Of a stretch of 64,000 nt of DNA, positions 16,893-26,076 are shown one piece after another. The DNA is from an uncultured Flavobacteriales bacterium (GTDB taxonomy: Bacteria; Bacteroidota; Bacteroidia; Flavobacteriales_D; Crocinitomicaceae): NCBI GenBank assembly GCA_913054135.1, contig CAJXJK010000013.1, positions 91,373 through 155,372 of the forward strand. The letters are read 5' to 3'. The first letter of the stretch is position 1. Every line of letters starts with the position of its first letter. Both the position numbers and the translations under genes were made by a program. Under the pieces are notes generated by a model. The model saw only the letters and a list, made by a program, of their open reading frames with translations. It made no database searches and was not told the DNA's origin.

Positions 16893-18617
16893 TTACTCAA
16901 TTCCATTAAACATTCGGCTCCATCTCATTCCTCCACCAAACATTCCTTTCTCACCAACTGAAAGCCAAGTGAAGGCAGCATGACCTACAATATGATCTTC
17001 AGGTACAAATCCCCAGAACCTTGAATCTGCCGATCCGTTTCGGTTATCTCCCATCATCCAATAGTAGTTACCTTCAATTGTGTATTTGTCAACTTTTTTA
17101 CCGTCAATGTAAATACCATCTTCTTTTTCTGCTAGTTCATGCCCTTCATAAGCGTGAATAATCCTTCTGTATAAAGGAATAGTTTTAGCATTTAATTCTA
17201 CAACATCTCCTGCCTTCGGAATCCTTAGAGGTCCAAAATTATCTTCTGACCAATTATATTGAGGATCATTTGGGAAGATTGGGAAGTATTGCAAGAATTT
17301 CTCTGAAGGTTTAAACGGAGTAGTAGCTAATTCTTCGTGATAATGTCCTAAAGGGATAGGCGAATCTCCGAACTGAGCAGTTGGAGAAGTCCATGCTTTT
17401 TTACCATTAACAAACAAAGTTTGATTTTTAATTCTGATACTGTCTCCAGGAATAGCAACACATCTTTTGATGTAGTTCTCTTTTTTATCAACGGGTCTTG
17501 CCAATAAATTTGATCCAAGTCCACCTAGTTCAATACCTCTTTGGATATCTAACACCGGGTTCCCTAGCGTATCCCACATAGGGTTGCCAAGCGCGTTTGA
17601 TCTTTGCATTACTTGCTCAACATTCGCTTTAACAATTCCTTTGTCTCTAATCTGTTTTCTGGCCTTGTTGATGTAATAATCCTTGTTCTTTTCAAATTCT
17701 GTTCTATTCCATTGAGCCATGTAATAGGCTTCATCAATCAATATTTGAGAATAAGTGTGACCGATTAATCCATTTGGCATTCTAGGGTCATTGATAGCAG
17801 TATCTCCCGCAGGGAAGTTGAATACTACCACATCATTATTTTCCACATCCCTGAATCCAGGAAGCCTTGTGTAAGGAATTGATTGTAAACCAACATATGA
17901 TTTTACATTCAACAAAGGAGCAAAGCTATTGTGTACCACCGGGTAAGAAAATGGAGTCATTGGTAGTCTTGGTCCAAAAGTTAATTTGTCTACAAAAAGT
18001 TGATCGCCCACCAATAAAGTTTTCTCCATAGATCCTGTCGGAATCTTGTAAGGTTCGAAAATGTAGGTTCTAATTACTGCAGCCGCAATGATAGCGAACA
18101 AAATGGCATCTCCCCATTCTTTAAACATTGATTTTTTACCTGGCTTTCTTTTGAAACCTAGCATTGATAATGGCAGTGCAATTGCATGTCCGATTACCGG
18201 TAAGGCGAAAAATAAGGCCACGTGATCTGAAGGTGTTCTAGCGTCAACTTGTCTGGCAACATCCCAGTTCGTTGGCTCGGCAACTCTGTATTCCTCTTTG
18301 TTTTTAGCAATCTTCCAAAAAATAGGAAAAGGAAAAAGGATAGCCAAGATTGTTTTTTTCCAATCAAATTCTCCAAACTTTCTCACGTAAGTCACATTCA
18401 AACTTGCCCACATGATGAATTGAACTCCAGGGAATAATAAAAAGAAGACCCAATACCAAGGCAGCTTACACGCTTTAAGTAACTGAAAATAGTTGTAGAA
18501 CGGAATAAAAGCATCAGTTTTCTTTTTGCCAATATCTTCCATTCTATTCTGCCACAGTCCTATCGCAGGTGTGAAGAAAATGATAAGGTAACCTATAATT
18601 AATCCTAAATATTCCAT
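16893..18617 (-). CDS. lepB: Signal peptidase I, large Bacteroidota form
   Basis: 574 residues. It cleaves signal peptides of exported proteins at the outer face of the inner membrane. The N-terminal 170 residues add several membrane helices and a YNYFQLLKACKLPWYW region. The catalytic domain has nucleophile Ser196 in PTGSMEKTLLVGDQ, general base Lys384 in NYIKRCVAIPGDS, and the late signature MMGDNRNGSADSRFWGFVP. Ser and Lys are 188 residues apart, against 55 in the E. coli enzyme, because of a large insertion (about 245-375). dapB ends two bases upstream on the same strand, so the two form an operon. Confidence 0.92.
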   Translation of the reverse strand: MEYLGLIIGYLIIFFTPAIGLWQNRMEDIGKKKTDAFIPFYNYFQLLKACKLPWYWVFFLLFPGVQFIMWASLNVTYVRKFGEFDWKKTILAILFPFPIFWKIAKNKEEYRVAEPTNWDVARQVDARTPSDHVALFFALPVIGHAIALPLSMLGFKRKPGKKSMFKEWGDAILFAIIAAAVIRTYIFEPYKIPTGSMEKTLLVGDQLFVDKLTFGPRLPMTPFSYPVVHNSFAPLLNVKSYVGLQSIPYTRLPGFRDVENNDVVVFNFPAGDTAINDPRMPNGLIGHTYSQILIDEAYYMAQWNRTEFEKNKDYYINKARKQIRDKGIVKANVEQVMQRSNALGNPMWDTLGNPVLDIQRGIELGGLGSNLLARPVDKKENYIKRCVAIPGDSIRIKNQTLFVNGKKAWTSPTAQFGDSPIPLGHYHEELATTPFKPSEKFLQYFPIFPNDPQYNWSEDNFGPLRIPKAGDVVELNAKTIPLYRRIIHAYEGHELAEKEDGIYIDGKKVDKYTIEGNYYWMMGDNRNGSADSRFWGFVPEDHIVGHAAFTWLSVGEKGMFGGGMRWSRMFNGIE

Positions 18618-18618
18618 C

Positions 18619-19338
18619 TTAAAACTTTAAAACATCACGCATGGTGAATACTCCTTTATTATCTTTTAAAAACTCTGCTCCAATCACTGCGCCTAAGCCA
18701 AATCCTTCTCGGCTATGTGCTGTGTGGTTTAATTCTATTGTGTCAATTTCAGATACCCATTTCACTTCGTGAGTGCCCGGAACGTTGGGTAAACGCTCAG
18801 ATGCAATTGAAAGTGTACCTGACTCATTAATTTGAGATTTTTTAACATTCTCCCATTTCTGGTATTGATTACTTTCTTGAATAATGTCTTCACAAATTGT
18901 GATCCCGGTTCCGCTTGGTGCATCTAACTTTTCAGTATGGTGAATCTCAACTACCTCGGCTTCATAGCTTGGGTAAGCATTCATCACTTCAGCCAGCTTT
19001 CTATTCATTTCAAAGTAAATATTAACTCCTAAGCTGAAATTAGTGGCGTGCAAGAGCGCACCATTTTGACTGTTTGTCAATGTTTCAACACTTTCAAAAT
19101 GCTCGTACCATCCGGTGGTTCCAATCACAATTGGCAAATTGTTGTTCAAACAATACTCAATATTGTTCATGGCACTTTCTGGTCTTGAAAATTCAATAAC
19201 AACATCCGTGTCACTTAAGTCAAATGATTCTATTGGAGATTGAGAGCTCACTTTAGCAGTGATTTCATGTCCTCTTTGCAAAGCAATTTTTTCAATCACC
19301 TTGCCCATTTTTCCGTATCCAAATAATGCAATTTTCAT
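18619..19338 (-). CDS. dapB: 4-hydroxy-tetrahydrodipicolinate reductase
   Basis: 239 residues. Cytoplasmic enzyme of lysine and diaminopimelate synthesis, reducing the dihydrodipicolinate intermediate with NAD(P)H. Visible are the dinucleotide loop GYGKMGKVIEK at the start, IGTTGW in the middle, the catalytic and substrate loop EIHHTEKLDAPSGTG, and the C-terminal SREGFGLGAVIGAEFL. Its length matches the short form of the family. It is the first gene of a dapB-lepB operon. A perfect -7 element ends only two bases before the start codon, so the mRNA may be leaderless or the real start may be slightly downstream. Confidence 0.93.
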   Translation of the reverse strand: MKIALFGYGKMGKVIEKIALQRGHEITAKVSSQSPIESFDLSDTDVVIEFSRPESAMNNIEYCLNNNLPIVIGTTGWYEHFESVETLTNSQNGALLHATNFSLGVNIYFEMNRKLAEVMNAYPSYEAEVVEIHHTEKLDAPSGTGITICEDIIQESNQYQKWENVKKSQINESGTLSIASERLPNVPGTHEVKWVSEIDTIELNHTAHSREGFGLGAVIGAEFLKDNKGVFTMRDVLKF

Positions 19339-19340
19339 CT

Positions 19341-19348
19341 CAAATATA
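19341..19348 (-). promoter_or_regulatory. -7 element of the dapB-lepB operon
   Basis: On the minus strand TATATTTG (19348-19341) is a perfect match to TANNTTTG. Only AG separates it from the dapB ATG. No clear -33 TTTG is found upstream. If used, transcription would begin at or just inside the start codon. Confidence 0.4.
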
Positions 19349-19418
19349 GATGCGAAAATAAGGATTATTTCGTGAGCATCTTCAATCCCCTTAAATGAAT
19401 AGAGAAAGTTATTTTAAT

Positions 19419-19426
19419 TAGATTTG
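19419..19426 (+). promoter_or_regulatory. -7 element upstream of lipoprotein-ettA
   Basis: TAGATTTG is a perfect TANNTTTG match 24 bases before the start codon of the lipoprotein gene. A matching -33 element is not obvious. Confidence 0.4.
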
Positions 19427-19450
19427 TGAAACACTAAAATCTTAACAAGA

Positions 19451-20104
19451 ATGAAGAAGGTTTTCATCCTATTTGCAAGTATGAGTTTATTGGCCTGTTC
19501 AGGACCTGAAGAAGTTGAAGAGAATGAAGAGACTCTAGCAGATGTTTTTAACGAGCTCAATGAAGAGTTGACTGAAATTGCTGATGAAAGTCAAAAGCTA
19601 GCTTGGACACTGCAAACTGATTCAGTTTTTTGCGAAATAGAAATTCCTAACCGAATGAAAGAGATGCCAAAACTCAATGCTGTGGCATCTATTAAATATG
19701 GAGAGGTAATAAAAGAAGATGAGCAAGTATTTGAGAATTACATCTTGGTATTACCAGAGACCTTTGAAGAAATTGAGAGTTACGAACTTAAAGTAGAGCT
19801 GAATTGTAAGAACTACCATGAAATTTGTAAAGAGAAGTTATTAGAAGGGTTAACGGATGTTGAAATGATTGAAGAGTCTGAAGAGCCAATTGACTTAAAT
19901 GGTAGTCAAGCCATTATTTCAAAACTCAAAGGAAACAAACAAATTAATGAAGAATTGACGATTTCAATTTACTATGAATTGGCGGTCGTTCAAGGAGAAA
20001 GAGGATTTTATCAAGTTTTATCATGGACCCTGGTTGATCAAATTGATCGCTACTCAGAAGATATGGATAGAATGACACAATCATTTAAAGAACTTAAAAA
20101 CTAG
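19451..20104 (+). CDS. Hypothetical lipoprotein
   Basis: 217 residues. The N-terminus MKKVFILFASMSLLACSG has a lipobox (LLAC), so the mature protein starts at Cys16. A very acidic stretch (EEVEENEETLADVFNELNEEL) follows the lipid anchor. The rest has no motif that I recognise; the two central cysteines (LNCKNYHEICKE) may form a disulphide. It is four bases upstream of ettA on the same strand, and a -7 promoter element precedes it, so the two are probably co-transcribed. Confidence 0.7.
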   Translation: MKKVFILFASMSLLACSGPEEVEENEETLADVFNELNEELTEIADESQKLAWTLQTDSVFCEIEIPNRMKEMPKLNAVASIKYGEVIKEDEQVFENYILVLPETFEEIESYELKVELNCKNYHEICKEKLLEGLTDVEMIEESEEPIDLNGSQAIISKLKGNKQINEELTISIYYELAVVQGERGFYQVLSWTLVDQIDRYSEDMDRMTQSFKELKN

Positions 20105-20108
20105 AAAG

Positions 20109-21797
20109 ATGTCAGACGACAAAAAAATAATTTTTTCAATGGTTGGCGTTTCAAAGCAAACACCAACCGGACAGCCGATTATCAAAGACATCTATTTGTC
20201 TTTCTTTTATGGAGCTAAAATTGGGATTATCGGAATGAACGGTTCTGGTAAATCTACTGTCCTTAAAATAATTGCAGGCTTAGACAAAGCTTATCAAGGT
20301 GAGGTTGTTTTTTCAAAAGAGCATTCAGTTGGTTACTTGGCTCAAGAGCCGGTGATTGACGGAGCGAAGACTGTTAAAGAGATAGTTCAAGAAGGAGTTC
20401 AAGAAACGGTTGACTTATTAAAAGAGTTTGAAGAAATCAATAATGGGTTCATGGATGAAGAAATCATGAACGATCCTGATAAGATGAACAAGCTCATTGA
20501 AAGACAAGGCGAAGTTCAAGATAAAATAGATCAATTAGATGCCTGGGATTTAGATAGCAAACTAGAAAGAGCTATGGACGCGCTTAGATGTCCGCCAGAA
20601 GATCAAAAAATTGAAACATTATCAGGAGGGGAAAAAAGAAGAGTTGCACTTTGCAGACTTTTACTTCAAAATCCTGACATCTTATTATTAGATGAGCCAA
20701 CCAATCACTTGGATGCTGAATCTGTTTTGTGGTTAGAGCAATACCTACAACATTATCCTGGTACTGTTATCGCAATTACTCACGACCGTTACTTCTTAGA
20801 TAATGTAGCTGGTTGGATTTTAGAGTTAGACAGAGGAAAAGGTATTCCGTGGCAAGGAAATTATTCTTCTTGGTTAGATCAAAAAACTAAGAAGATGGCG
20901 CAAGAAGAGAAGAGCGCTTCAAAAAGAAGAAAAGTTTTAGAGCGTGAGTTAGAGTGGGTGAGGTTGAACCCTAAAGGAAGACATGCTAAGAATAAAGCTC
21001 GTTTAAATAACTACGATAAATTGATGGCAGAAGAATCTGCATCAAAAGAAGAAACATTAGAACTGCCAATCCCTAACGGACCAAGATTAGGGAATAATGT
21101 AATTGAGGCGGTGAATGTTGCCAAAGGCTTTGATCAAAAGCTATTATATGGTGATTTGAATTTCTCATTACCTCCAAACGGAATCGTAGGGATCATAGGG
21201 CCGAATGGTGCAGGTAAAACGACCATCTTCAAAATGATCATGGATGAGTTAAAGCCAGACAAAGGAGAGTTTAAGGTTGGAGAAACGGTTGAGATAGGGT
21301 ATGTTGATCAAGATCATAAAGAGATGGATCCTGAAAAAACAATTTTTGACGTGGTGACTGGCGGTACAGAATATATAGAGATAGGTGATCAAAAGATCAA
21401 TTCAAGATCTTACTTAAGTAGATTCAATTTTTCAGGACCTCAACAAAATAAGAAAGTAGGAGTATTATCAGGAGGAGAAAGAAACAGGTTGCACTTGGCA
21501 ATGACGTTAAAAACAGAGGCGAATGTTCTTTTGTTAGATGAGCCTACCAATGATTTAGATGTTAATACTATTAGAGCATTAGAAGAAGGGATTGAGAATT
21601 TTGCAGGCTGTGTTGTGGTAATTTCACACGACAGATGGTTCTTGGATCGTATTTGTACACATATTTTAGCGTTTGAAAATGATTCTTCAGTTTATTGGTT
21701 TGAAGGTACATTCTCAGAATATGAAGAAAATAAATTAAAGCGATTAGGTGACGTAGGTCCTAAGCGCGTTAGGTTTAAGAAATTAATTGTCGATTAA
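20109..21797 (+). CDS. ettA: Energy-dependent translational throttle protein EttA (ABC-F ATPase)
   Basis: 562 residues, close to the 555 of E. coli EttA. A soluble ABC-F protein with two nucleotide-binding domains. Domain 1 has Walker A GMNGSGKST, signature LSGGEKRRVALCRLL and Walker B LLLDEPTNHLD; domain 2 has GPNGAGKTT, LSGGERNRLHLAM and LLLDEPTNDLD. Between them lies the charged linker with ERELEWVRLNPKGRHAKNKAR, and the arm in domain 1 typical of EttA. It binds the ribosomal E site and tunes early elongation to the ATP/ADP ratio. No membrane partner is encoded nearby, as expected. Confidence 0.93.
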   Translation: MSDDKKIIFSMVGVSKQTPTGQPIIKDIYLSFFYGAKIGIIGMNGSGKSTVLKIIAGLDKAYQGEVVFSKEHSVGYLAQEPVIDGAKTVKEIVQEGVQETVDLLKEFEEINNGFMDEEIMNDPDKMNKLIERQGEVQDKIDQLDAWDLDSKLERAMDALRCPPEDQKIETLSGGEKRRVALCRLLLQNPDILLLDEPTNHLDAESVLWLEQYLQHYPGTVIAITHDRYFLDNVAGWILELDRGKGIPWQGNYSSWLDQKTKKMAQEEKSASKRRKVLERELEWVRLNPKGRHAKNKARLNNYDKLMAEESASKEETLELPIPNGPRLGNNVIEAVNVAKGFDQKLLYGDLNFSLPPNGIVGIIGPNGAGKTTIFKMIMDELKPDKGEFKVGETVEIGYVDQDHKEMDPEKTIFDVVTGGTEYIEIGDQKINSRSYLSRFNFSGPQQNKKVGVLSGGERNRLHLAMTLKTEANVLLLDEPTNDLDVNTIRALEEGIENFAGCVVVISHDRWFLDRICTHILAFENDSSVYWFEGTFSEYEENKLKRLGDVGPKRVRFKKLIVD

Positions 21798-21888
21798 TTT
21801 CTTAGTTGAACCAAACCTATTCCAACTAGTTTACGTTAAACAGAGTAATTATTAACCCTGCTATTTGGATAAGTGCTTTAAAAAAAAG

Positions 21889-21919
21889 TTTGCACATGTC
21901 GCACTTAGCATTATATTTG
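21889..21919 (+). promoter_or_regulatory. Consensus Bacteroidota promoter for the lipoprotein-barrel pair
   Basis: TTTG at 21889-21892 and TATATTTG at 21912-21919 are separated by 19 bases, an exact fit to the -33/-7 promoter of the Bacteroidota housekeeping sigma factor. The start codon at 21944 follows 24 bases later. This is the best promoter in the window and suggests strong expression. Confidence 0.75.
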
Positions 21920-21943
21920 CTGAAAAATTAATTTAAATTTGTT

Positions 21944-22885
21944 ATGAAAAGAAAAATTTTTTCAATTATGGCGATTGCTGCGATAGCGCTTACGTCATGT
22001 AAAAAAGATGAGCCTGCAACTTCTGAATTAGGAGAGGCTACAATTAATGGTAATGTTTGGGCTGATTTAGATCAGACTGACGATTTCGAAAGTGGTATTT
22101 ACGTTCAGAACCTTAACCCTGAAGGCGTTGAAGGTATGACAGTTTATATCGAAGTCAACACTTCTTCTTACGTTCAGAACCCAGTTGCTGGATATGACTA
22201 CGAAGTGAGAACATATACTGCTACGACTGATGCGAACGGAGATTATTCATTCACTCTTCCAGCAACTGAAGATGGATTTAATGTTACCATTCGTTTCGAA
22301 GATTTGTATACGACAAGGATAGCTTTGGCTGAGGACGGTGTTTCAGGTCTAACTGAAAATGTAGAAGTAACAAGAGGAACTGTTAATGCATTTATTTATT
22401 CTGGAGCAGTTATCTCTAAGAAAGATCAAGCATCTGTTTCTTTGGTAAACGGTAATGCTAATGAGTATGCTACAGGGAAAGTTTTCGGTACAGTTTACGC
22501 TAACTGGAATGACGGACTTAATTCTACAGGTTTCTGGGAAATTTGTGATGCTGCTTCTCCTTTAGCTGGAAAGTCTATTTCTTGGGCTTACTATGATGGA
22601 CCTTATGGTGAAGGTGAAATGGTATGGACTAGTGTAGCAATTGCTGCTGACGGTACTTATGAGATTGAATTGACTACCGAAAGTGCTGGAATGAATACAG
22701 TTGGTATTGAATTCGGATTCTATGATTTCGTTGATGACCAAATTATTCCAAACTTTGACAACACAGTAGATTCAACTGCATCTTCTATTTTCTCTGTCCA
22801 AGGTATTGATGGTGAGAGTCAAGGTGGTATTGAAGCTGGAGAATTAGAGCAGTACGATATCTACATTGATGTTACCAATATTTAG
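21944..22885 (+). CDS. Lipoprotein with carboxypeptidase-regulatory-like beta domain
   Basis: 313 residues. The lipobox is ALTSC (Cys19), followed by KKDEP. Residues about 30-130 look like a beta-sandwich of the kind in carboxypeptidase regulatory or SdrD-B-like domains (INGNVWADLDQTDD, then YTATTDANGDYSFTLPA), and a second similar unit follows at about 175-270 (GKVFGTVYANWNDG, then IAADGTYEIELT). Such modules are usually structural surface domains. A consensus promoter lies directly upstream and an outer-membrane barrel gene follows after 51 bases, so the two products may form a surface pair. Confidence 0.65.
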   Translation: MKRKIFSIMAIAAIALTSCKKDEPATSELGEATINGNVWADLDQTDDFESGIYVQNLNPEGVEGMTVYIEVNTSSYVQNPVAGYDYEVRTYTATTDANGDYSFTLPATEDGFNVTIRFEDLYTTRIALAEDGVSGLTENVEVTRGTVNAFIYSGAVISKKDQASVSLVNGNANEYATGKVFGTVYANWNDGLNSTGFWEICDAASPLAGKSISWAYYDGPYGEGEMVWTSVAIAADGTYEIELTTESAGMNTVGIEFGFYDFVDDQIIPNFDNTVDSTASSIFSVQGIDGESQGGIEAGELEQYDIYIDVTNI

Positions 22886-22936
22886 TCGTTAATAATTTAC
22901 GATTTCAATAAATTATAAATTAAAACGATTTTAAAG

Positions 22937-23821
22937 ATGAAAAAAATATTAATGATTGCTTTAGGTCTTGGTCTTACCGCTTCGGTAAACGCACAGACTA
23001 ACGAGCAAGTACAAAATAAAAAGGGAGTAGATTTGCTACCCGTAAAAGGTGAATATGCTATAGGTATAGGAACTAACATTGGAACACTTACTGCATTTGC
23101 TGGAAACATGTTCAACAACAATACTTTTAACAGTATTGGTGGTACATTCTTGAGCAGTCCAACAACTGGTCAGTTCAGTATTTTTGGTAAATACATGGTT
23201 TCTGATAACAATGCAATCAGAGTGCACATTGCTCAGTCTGGTCAAGACTTCACAAATAACTTTGAAGTATATGATGACAGAGCTAATGATCCTGATTCAT
23301 TAGTTTTAGATAAATTTAGAAGTAATAACTCTGCTACTTTCGTATCTGCTGGATGGGAATGGAGAAGAGGTAAGTCTAGATTAAGAGGTGTTTATGGAGG
23401 TGAGGCAATGTTGTCTTGGCAAAATAGTCACTCTCACTACACTTATGGAAATGCTTTAAGTGCATCTAACCCTACGCCGTCAACGGCTGGAGGAATGGGA
23501 GCTGTTTGGAATTCTGACTACGGTAGAATTACTGAACAAAGAAATGCTGCTACTTTCGGAGCTGGTGTTAGAGGATTCGTTGGAATTGAGTACTTCATTG
23601 CTCCAAAAATTTGTGTCGGAACTGAGTTCGGATGGAGATTGATGTTGAGCCAAAGAGGTAAATCAAAAACTTCTTACGAAGAGTATGATGCATTCATTGA
23701 TAATGGTGACGGAACTTTCGGAGCTATTAGAACTGAAACTATCGAATCTTTAGGTCAAAGATCAATTTCTTCTGGAATTGATAACTTTAACTCACAAGTT
23801 TATTTCCACTTCTACTTCTAG
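22937..23821 (+). CDS. Outer-membrane beta-barrel protein
   Basis: 294 residues with a signal peptide (to about 19, ending SVNAQ). The rest has alternating amphipathic strands rich in Gly, Asn and aromatic residues, ending in VYFHFYF, the aromatic C-terminal strand recognised by the BAM machinery. Recurrent patterns such as AIGIGTNIGTLT and FVGIEYFIAPKICVGTEFGWRL fit an 8-10-stranded porin-like barrel. Function is unknown. It follows the lipoprotein gene and is closed by a strong terminator. Confidence 0.7.
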   Translation: MKKILMIALGLGLTASVNAQTNEQVQNKKGVDLLPVKGEYAIGIGTNIGTLTAFAGNMFNNNTFNSIGGTFLSSPTTGQFSIFGKYMVSDNNAIRVHIAQSGQDFTNNFEVYDDRANDPDSLVLDKFRSNNSATFVSAGWEWRRGKSRLRGVYGGEAMLSWQNSHSHYTYGNALSASNPTPSTAGGMGAVWNSDYGRITEQRNAATFGAGVRGFVGIEYFIAPKICVGTEFGWRLMLSQRGKSKTSYEEYDAFIDNGDGTFGAIRTETIESLGQRSISSGIDNFNSQVYFHFYF

Positions 23822-23847
23822 TAGATAAGGAAATCGATTATAAAATT

Positions 23848-23884
23848 AACCCTGACCCTCAATGAGGAGTCAGGGTTTTTTTAT
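23848..23884 (+). terminator. Strong intrinsic terminator after the barrel gene
   Basis: AACCCTGAC (23848-23856) pairs with GTCAGGGTT (23869-23877), extended by an inner CCTC/GAGG helix, and is followed by a run of T. It ends the 21944-23821 transcript. Confidence 0.85.
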
Positions 23885-23892
23885 GCCCAAAC

Positions 23893-23923
23893 TTTCAAGA
23901 CCTCAAGCTTATTATTAACTTTG
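23893..23923 (+). promoter_or_regulatory. Promoter of the cystathionine beta-synthase-like gene
   Basis: TTTC (23893-23896, 3 of 4 to TTTG) and TAACTTTG (23916-23923, perfect -7) are 19 bases apart. The -7 element overlaps a possible upstream GTG start at 23921, which favours the ATG at 23942 as the real start. Confidence 0.6.
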
Positions 23924-23941
23924 TGCCACCAAAAAAATAGT

Positions 23942-25303
23942 ATGAAGTATTTCAATAATATTCTTGAGACAATAGGAAACACGCCGATCATTAAAATCAA
24001 TCATCTGTGTAAAGATGTTAAAGCAACAGTTTTAGCTAAGGTTGAGACAACTAACCCAGGTAACTCGGTTAAAGATAGAATGGCGCTTAAAATGGTTCAA
24101 GATGCCGAAGCACAAGGTTTAATTAAGCCGGGCGGAACTATTATTGAAGGAACTTCAGGGAATACAGGAATGGGCTTAGCACTAGCTTGTATTGAGTATG
24201 GTTATAAACTTATCTGCGTTCTGAGTGACAAACAGTCAAAAGAGAAGATGGATATTTTAAGAGCAGTTGGAGCTGAAGTAGTAGTATGTCCAACCAATGT
24301 TGAACCAGAAGATCCTAGATCTTATTATTCAGTTTCTAAAAGGTTAGCAGAAGAGACTCCAAACTCTTGGTATGTTAATCAATATGACAATCCTTCTAAT
24401 GCTTTAGCTCATTACGAGCAAACTGGTCCTGAATTATGGGAACAAACAGAAGGTGAGATCACTCACTTTGTTGTTGGTGTTGGAACTGGGGGAACTATTT
24501 CTGGAGTTGGAAAATACCTGAAAGAGCAAAATCCAAATGTTCAAAATTTAGGAATTGATACTTATGGTTCGGTTTTTAAGAAATACCATGAAACAGGAAT
24601 CTTTGATGAAAACGAAATCTACCCTTATATAACTGAAGGTATTGGAGAAGACATTCTTCCTAAGAATGTCGATTTTTCAGTGATTGATCATTTTGAAAAA
24701 GTGACCGATAAGGATGCTGCTGTTTATACAAGAAGATTAGCAAGAGAAGAAGGAATCTTTGTTGGTAATTCTGCAGGAGCGGCAATTGCTGGTATTAACC
24801 AAATGAAAGATAAATTTAAAGAAGGTGACATTGTGGTTGTGTTGTTCCATGATCACGGTTCTAGATATGTTGGTAAAATGTTCAATGACGACTGGATGAG
24901 AGAAAGAGGATTTCTTGATGAAGGATTTAAGAATGCTTTGGATTTAGTTGGACAACATGGAGATAAAGGATTAGTTACTTGTGGCTCTGAAGAGTTAGTG
25001 TCACATGCTGTTGCCAAAATGAAAACGTATAACATTTCTCAAATTCCAATCACTAAAGATGGTGTAATGGCGGGATATGTTGACGAAACAAGATTATATC
25101 AGCAAATTATTGATGACAATTCTATAATGGATAGTGCTCTTAGCTCAATTATGTTACCTGCATTACCAATTGTAGGGGCTAATACTAAGATTGAAGAGAT
25201 TTCAGGAAAGGTGAGCAAAGAAACGCCAGCTGTATTAGTTGATTTGGGTGATGGTAAATATCACATTGTCACAAGACATGATTTAATCAACACTATTAAT
25301 TAG
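23942..25303 (+). CDS. PLP-dependent cystathionine beta-synthase / cysteine synthase-like enzyme with CBS domains
   Basis: 453 residues from ATG at 23942; an upstream in-frame GTG (23921) lies inside the promoter. The fold-II PLP domain (about 1-320) has Lys44 in NPGNSVKDRM, the substrate loop EGTSGNTGMG, and the phosphate-binding loop GVGTGGTISG. Two CBS domains follow (about 335-450), which in relatives bind adenosyl ligands and control activity. There is no heme domain. The enzyme joins serine or O-acetylserine with homocysteine or sulphide; CBS domains favour cystathionine synthesis, but cysteine synthase activity cannot be excluded. The stop codon overlaps the next start (TAGTG). Confidence 0.85.
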   Translation: MKYFNNILETIGNTPIIKINHLCKDVKATVLAKVETTNPGNSVKDRMALKMVQDAEAQGLIKPGGTIIEGTSGNTGMGLALACIEYGYKLICVLSDKQSKEKMDILRAVGAEVVVCPTNVEPEDPRSYYSVSKRLAEETPNSWYVNQYDNPSNALAHYEQTGPELWEQTEGEITHFVVGVGTGGTISGVGKYLKEQNPNVQNLGIDTYGSVFKKYHETGIFDENEIYPYITEGIGEDILPKNVDFSVIDHFEKVTDKDAAVYTRRLAREEGIFVGNSAGAAIAGINQMKDKFKEGDIVVVLFHDHGSRYVGKMFNDDWMRERGFLDEGFKNALDLVGQHGDKGLVTCGSEELVSHAVAKMKTYNISQIPITKDGVMAGYVDETRLYQQIIDDNSIMDSALSSIMLPALPIVGANTKIEEISGKVSKETPAVLVDLGDGKYHIVTRHDLINTIN

Positions 25304-26076
25304 TGATTGAGATTCTCGATCAATTAGGAAATCAAATTTCATTAAAATCGCCTGCGAAGCGAATTATCTCTTTAGTGCCTTCGCAAACTGAACTACTTCA
25401 TTACTTCGGATTAGAAGATGAAACCGCAGGGATTACTAAATTTTGTATCCACCCTAATGAATGGTTTACTTCAAAGAAGAGGGTAGGAGGAACAAAGAAT
25501 CTTCGCATAGATGTGATTAGAGGCCTTCAGCCCGATCTTATCATAGCAAATAAGGAGGAGAACACTCAGGCAGAGATAGAGGCCCTTCAAAAAGAGTTTA
25601 ACGTTTATATTTCTGATATCATTACAATCACTGATGCTTATCAAATGATAGAGCATGTTGGATGCCTTTGCGGTAAAGAGCAACAAGCAGTTGATTTGAT
25701 AGATAACATTCAAGAATCATTTGAAGACTTTAAGCAGGCCTCTGGTAAGGTAGCCTACTTCATTTGGAAAGATCCTTTCATGGTGTGCGGACATTCGAAT
25801 TTTATTAATGAAGTCATTTCTTTTGCCGGCTTTGAGAATGTGATTGCTTCTCCAAGGTATATCGAACTGAGTTCTTCTCAACTTTCTGAACTTGATGTAG
25901 ATTACATTTTTTTAAGCTCAGAGCCTTACCCTTTTAAAGAAGAGCATATCAATGAATTCAAGAAATTGACTAATGCGAAAATAGTATTGGTAGATGGAGA
26001 AATGTTTTCTTGGTACGGTTCAAGGATGTTGAAGCTCAGAAATTACTTGGATCAACTAAAAGTTGCTATTGGATAG
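25303..26076 (+). CDS. BtuF-like helical-backbone metal/cofactor-binding protein without a signal peptide
   Basis: 257 residues, GTG start at 25303 that overlaps the preceding TAG by one base. The sequence follows the periplasmic binding fold of cobalamin and siderophore receptors: RIISLVPSQTELLHYFGLEDE at the start, then LQPDLIIANKEEN and DYIFLSSEPYPFKEEH. Unlike BtuF it has no signal peptide or lipobox, so as read it would stay in the cytoplasm. The link with a CBS-type enzyme hints at cobalamin- or metal-related sulphur metabolism, but that is inference. Its last 11 bases overlap the convergent gene. Confidence 0.7.
   Translation: MIEILDQLGNQISLKSPAKRIISLVPSQTELLHYFGLEDETAGITKFCIHPNEWFTSKKRVGGTKNLRIDVIRGLQPDLIIANKEENTQAEIEALQKEFNVYISDIITITDAYQMIEHVGCLCGKEQQAVDLIDNIQESFEDFKQASGKVAYFIWKDPFMVCGHSNFINEVISFAGFENVIASPRYIELSSSQLSELDVDYIFLSSEPYPFKEEHINEFKKLTNAKIVLVDGEMFSWYGSRMLKLRNYLDQLKVAIG

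Noticed and set aside
25303..26076. Cobalamin riboswitch expected near the BtuF-like gene
   Set aside because: The gene overlaps the previous stop codon, and the upstream spacer of the CBS gene is too short and lacks any B12-box-like fold.
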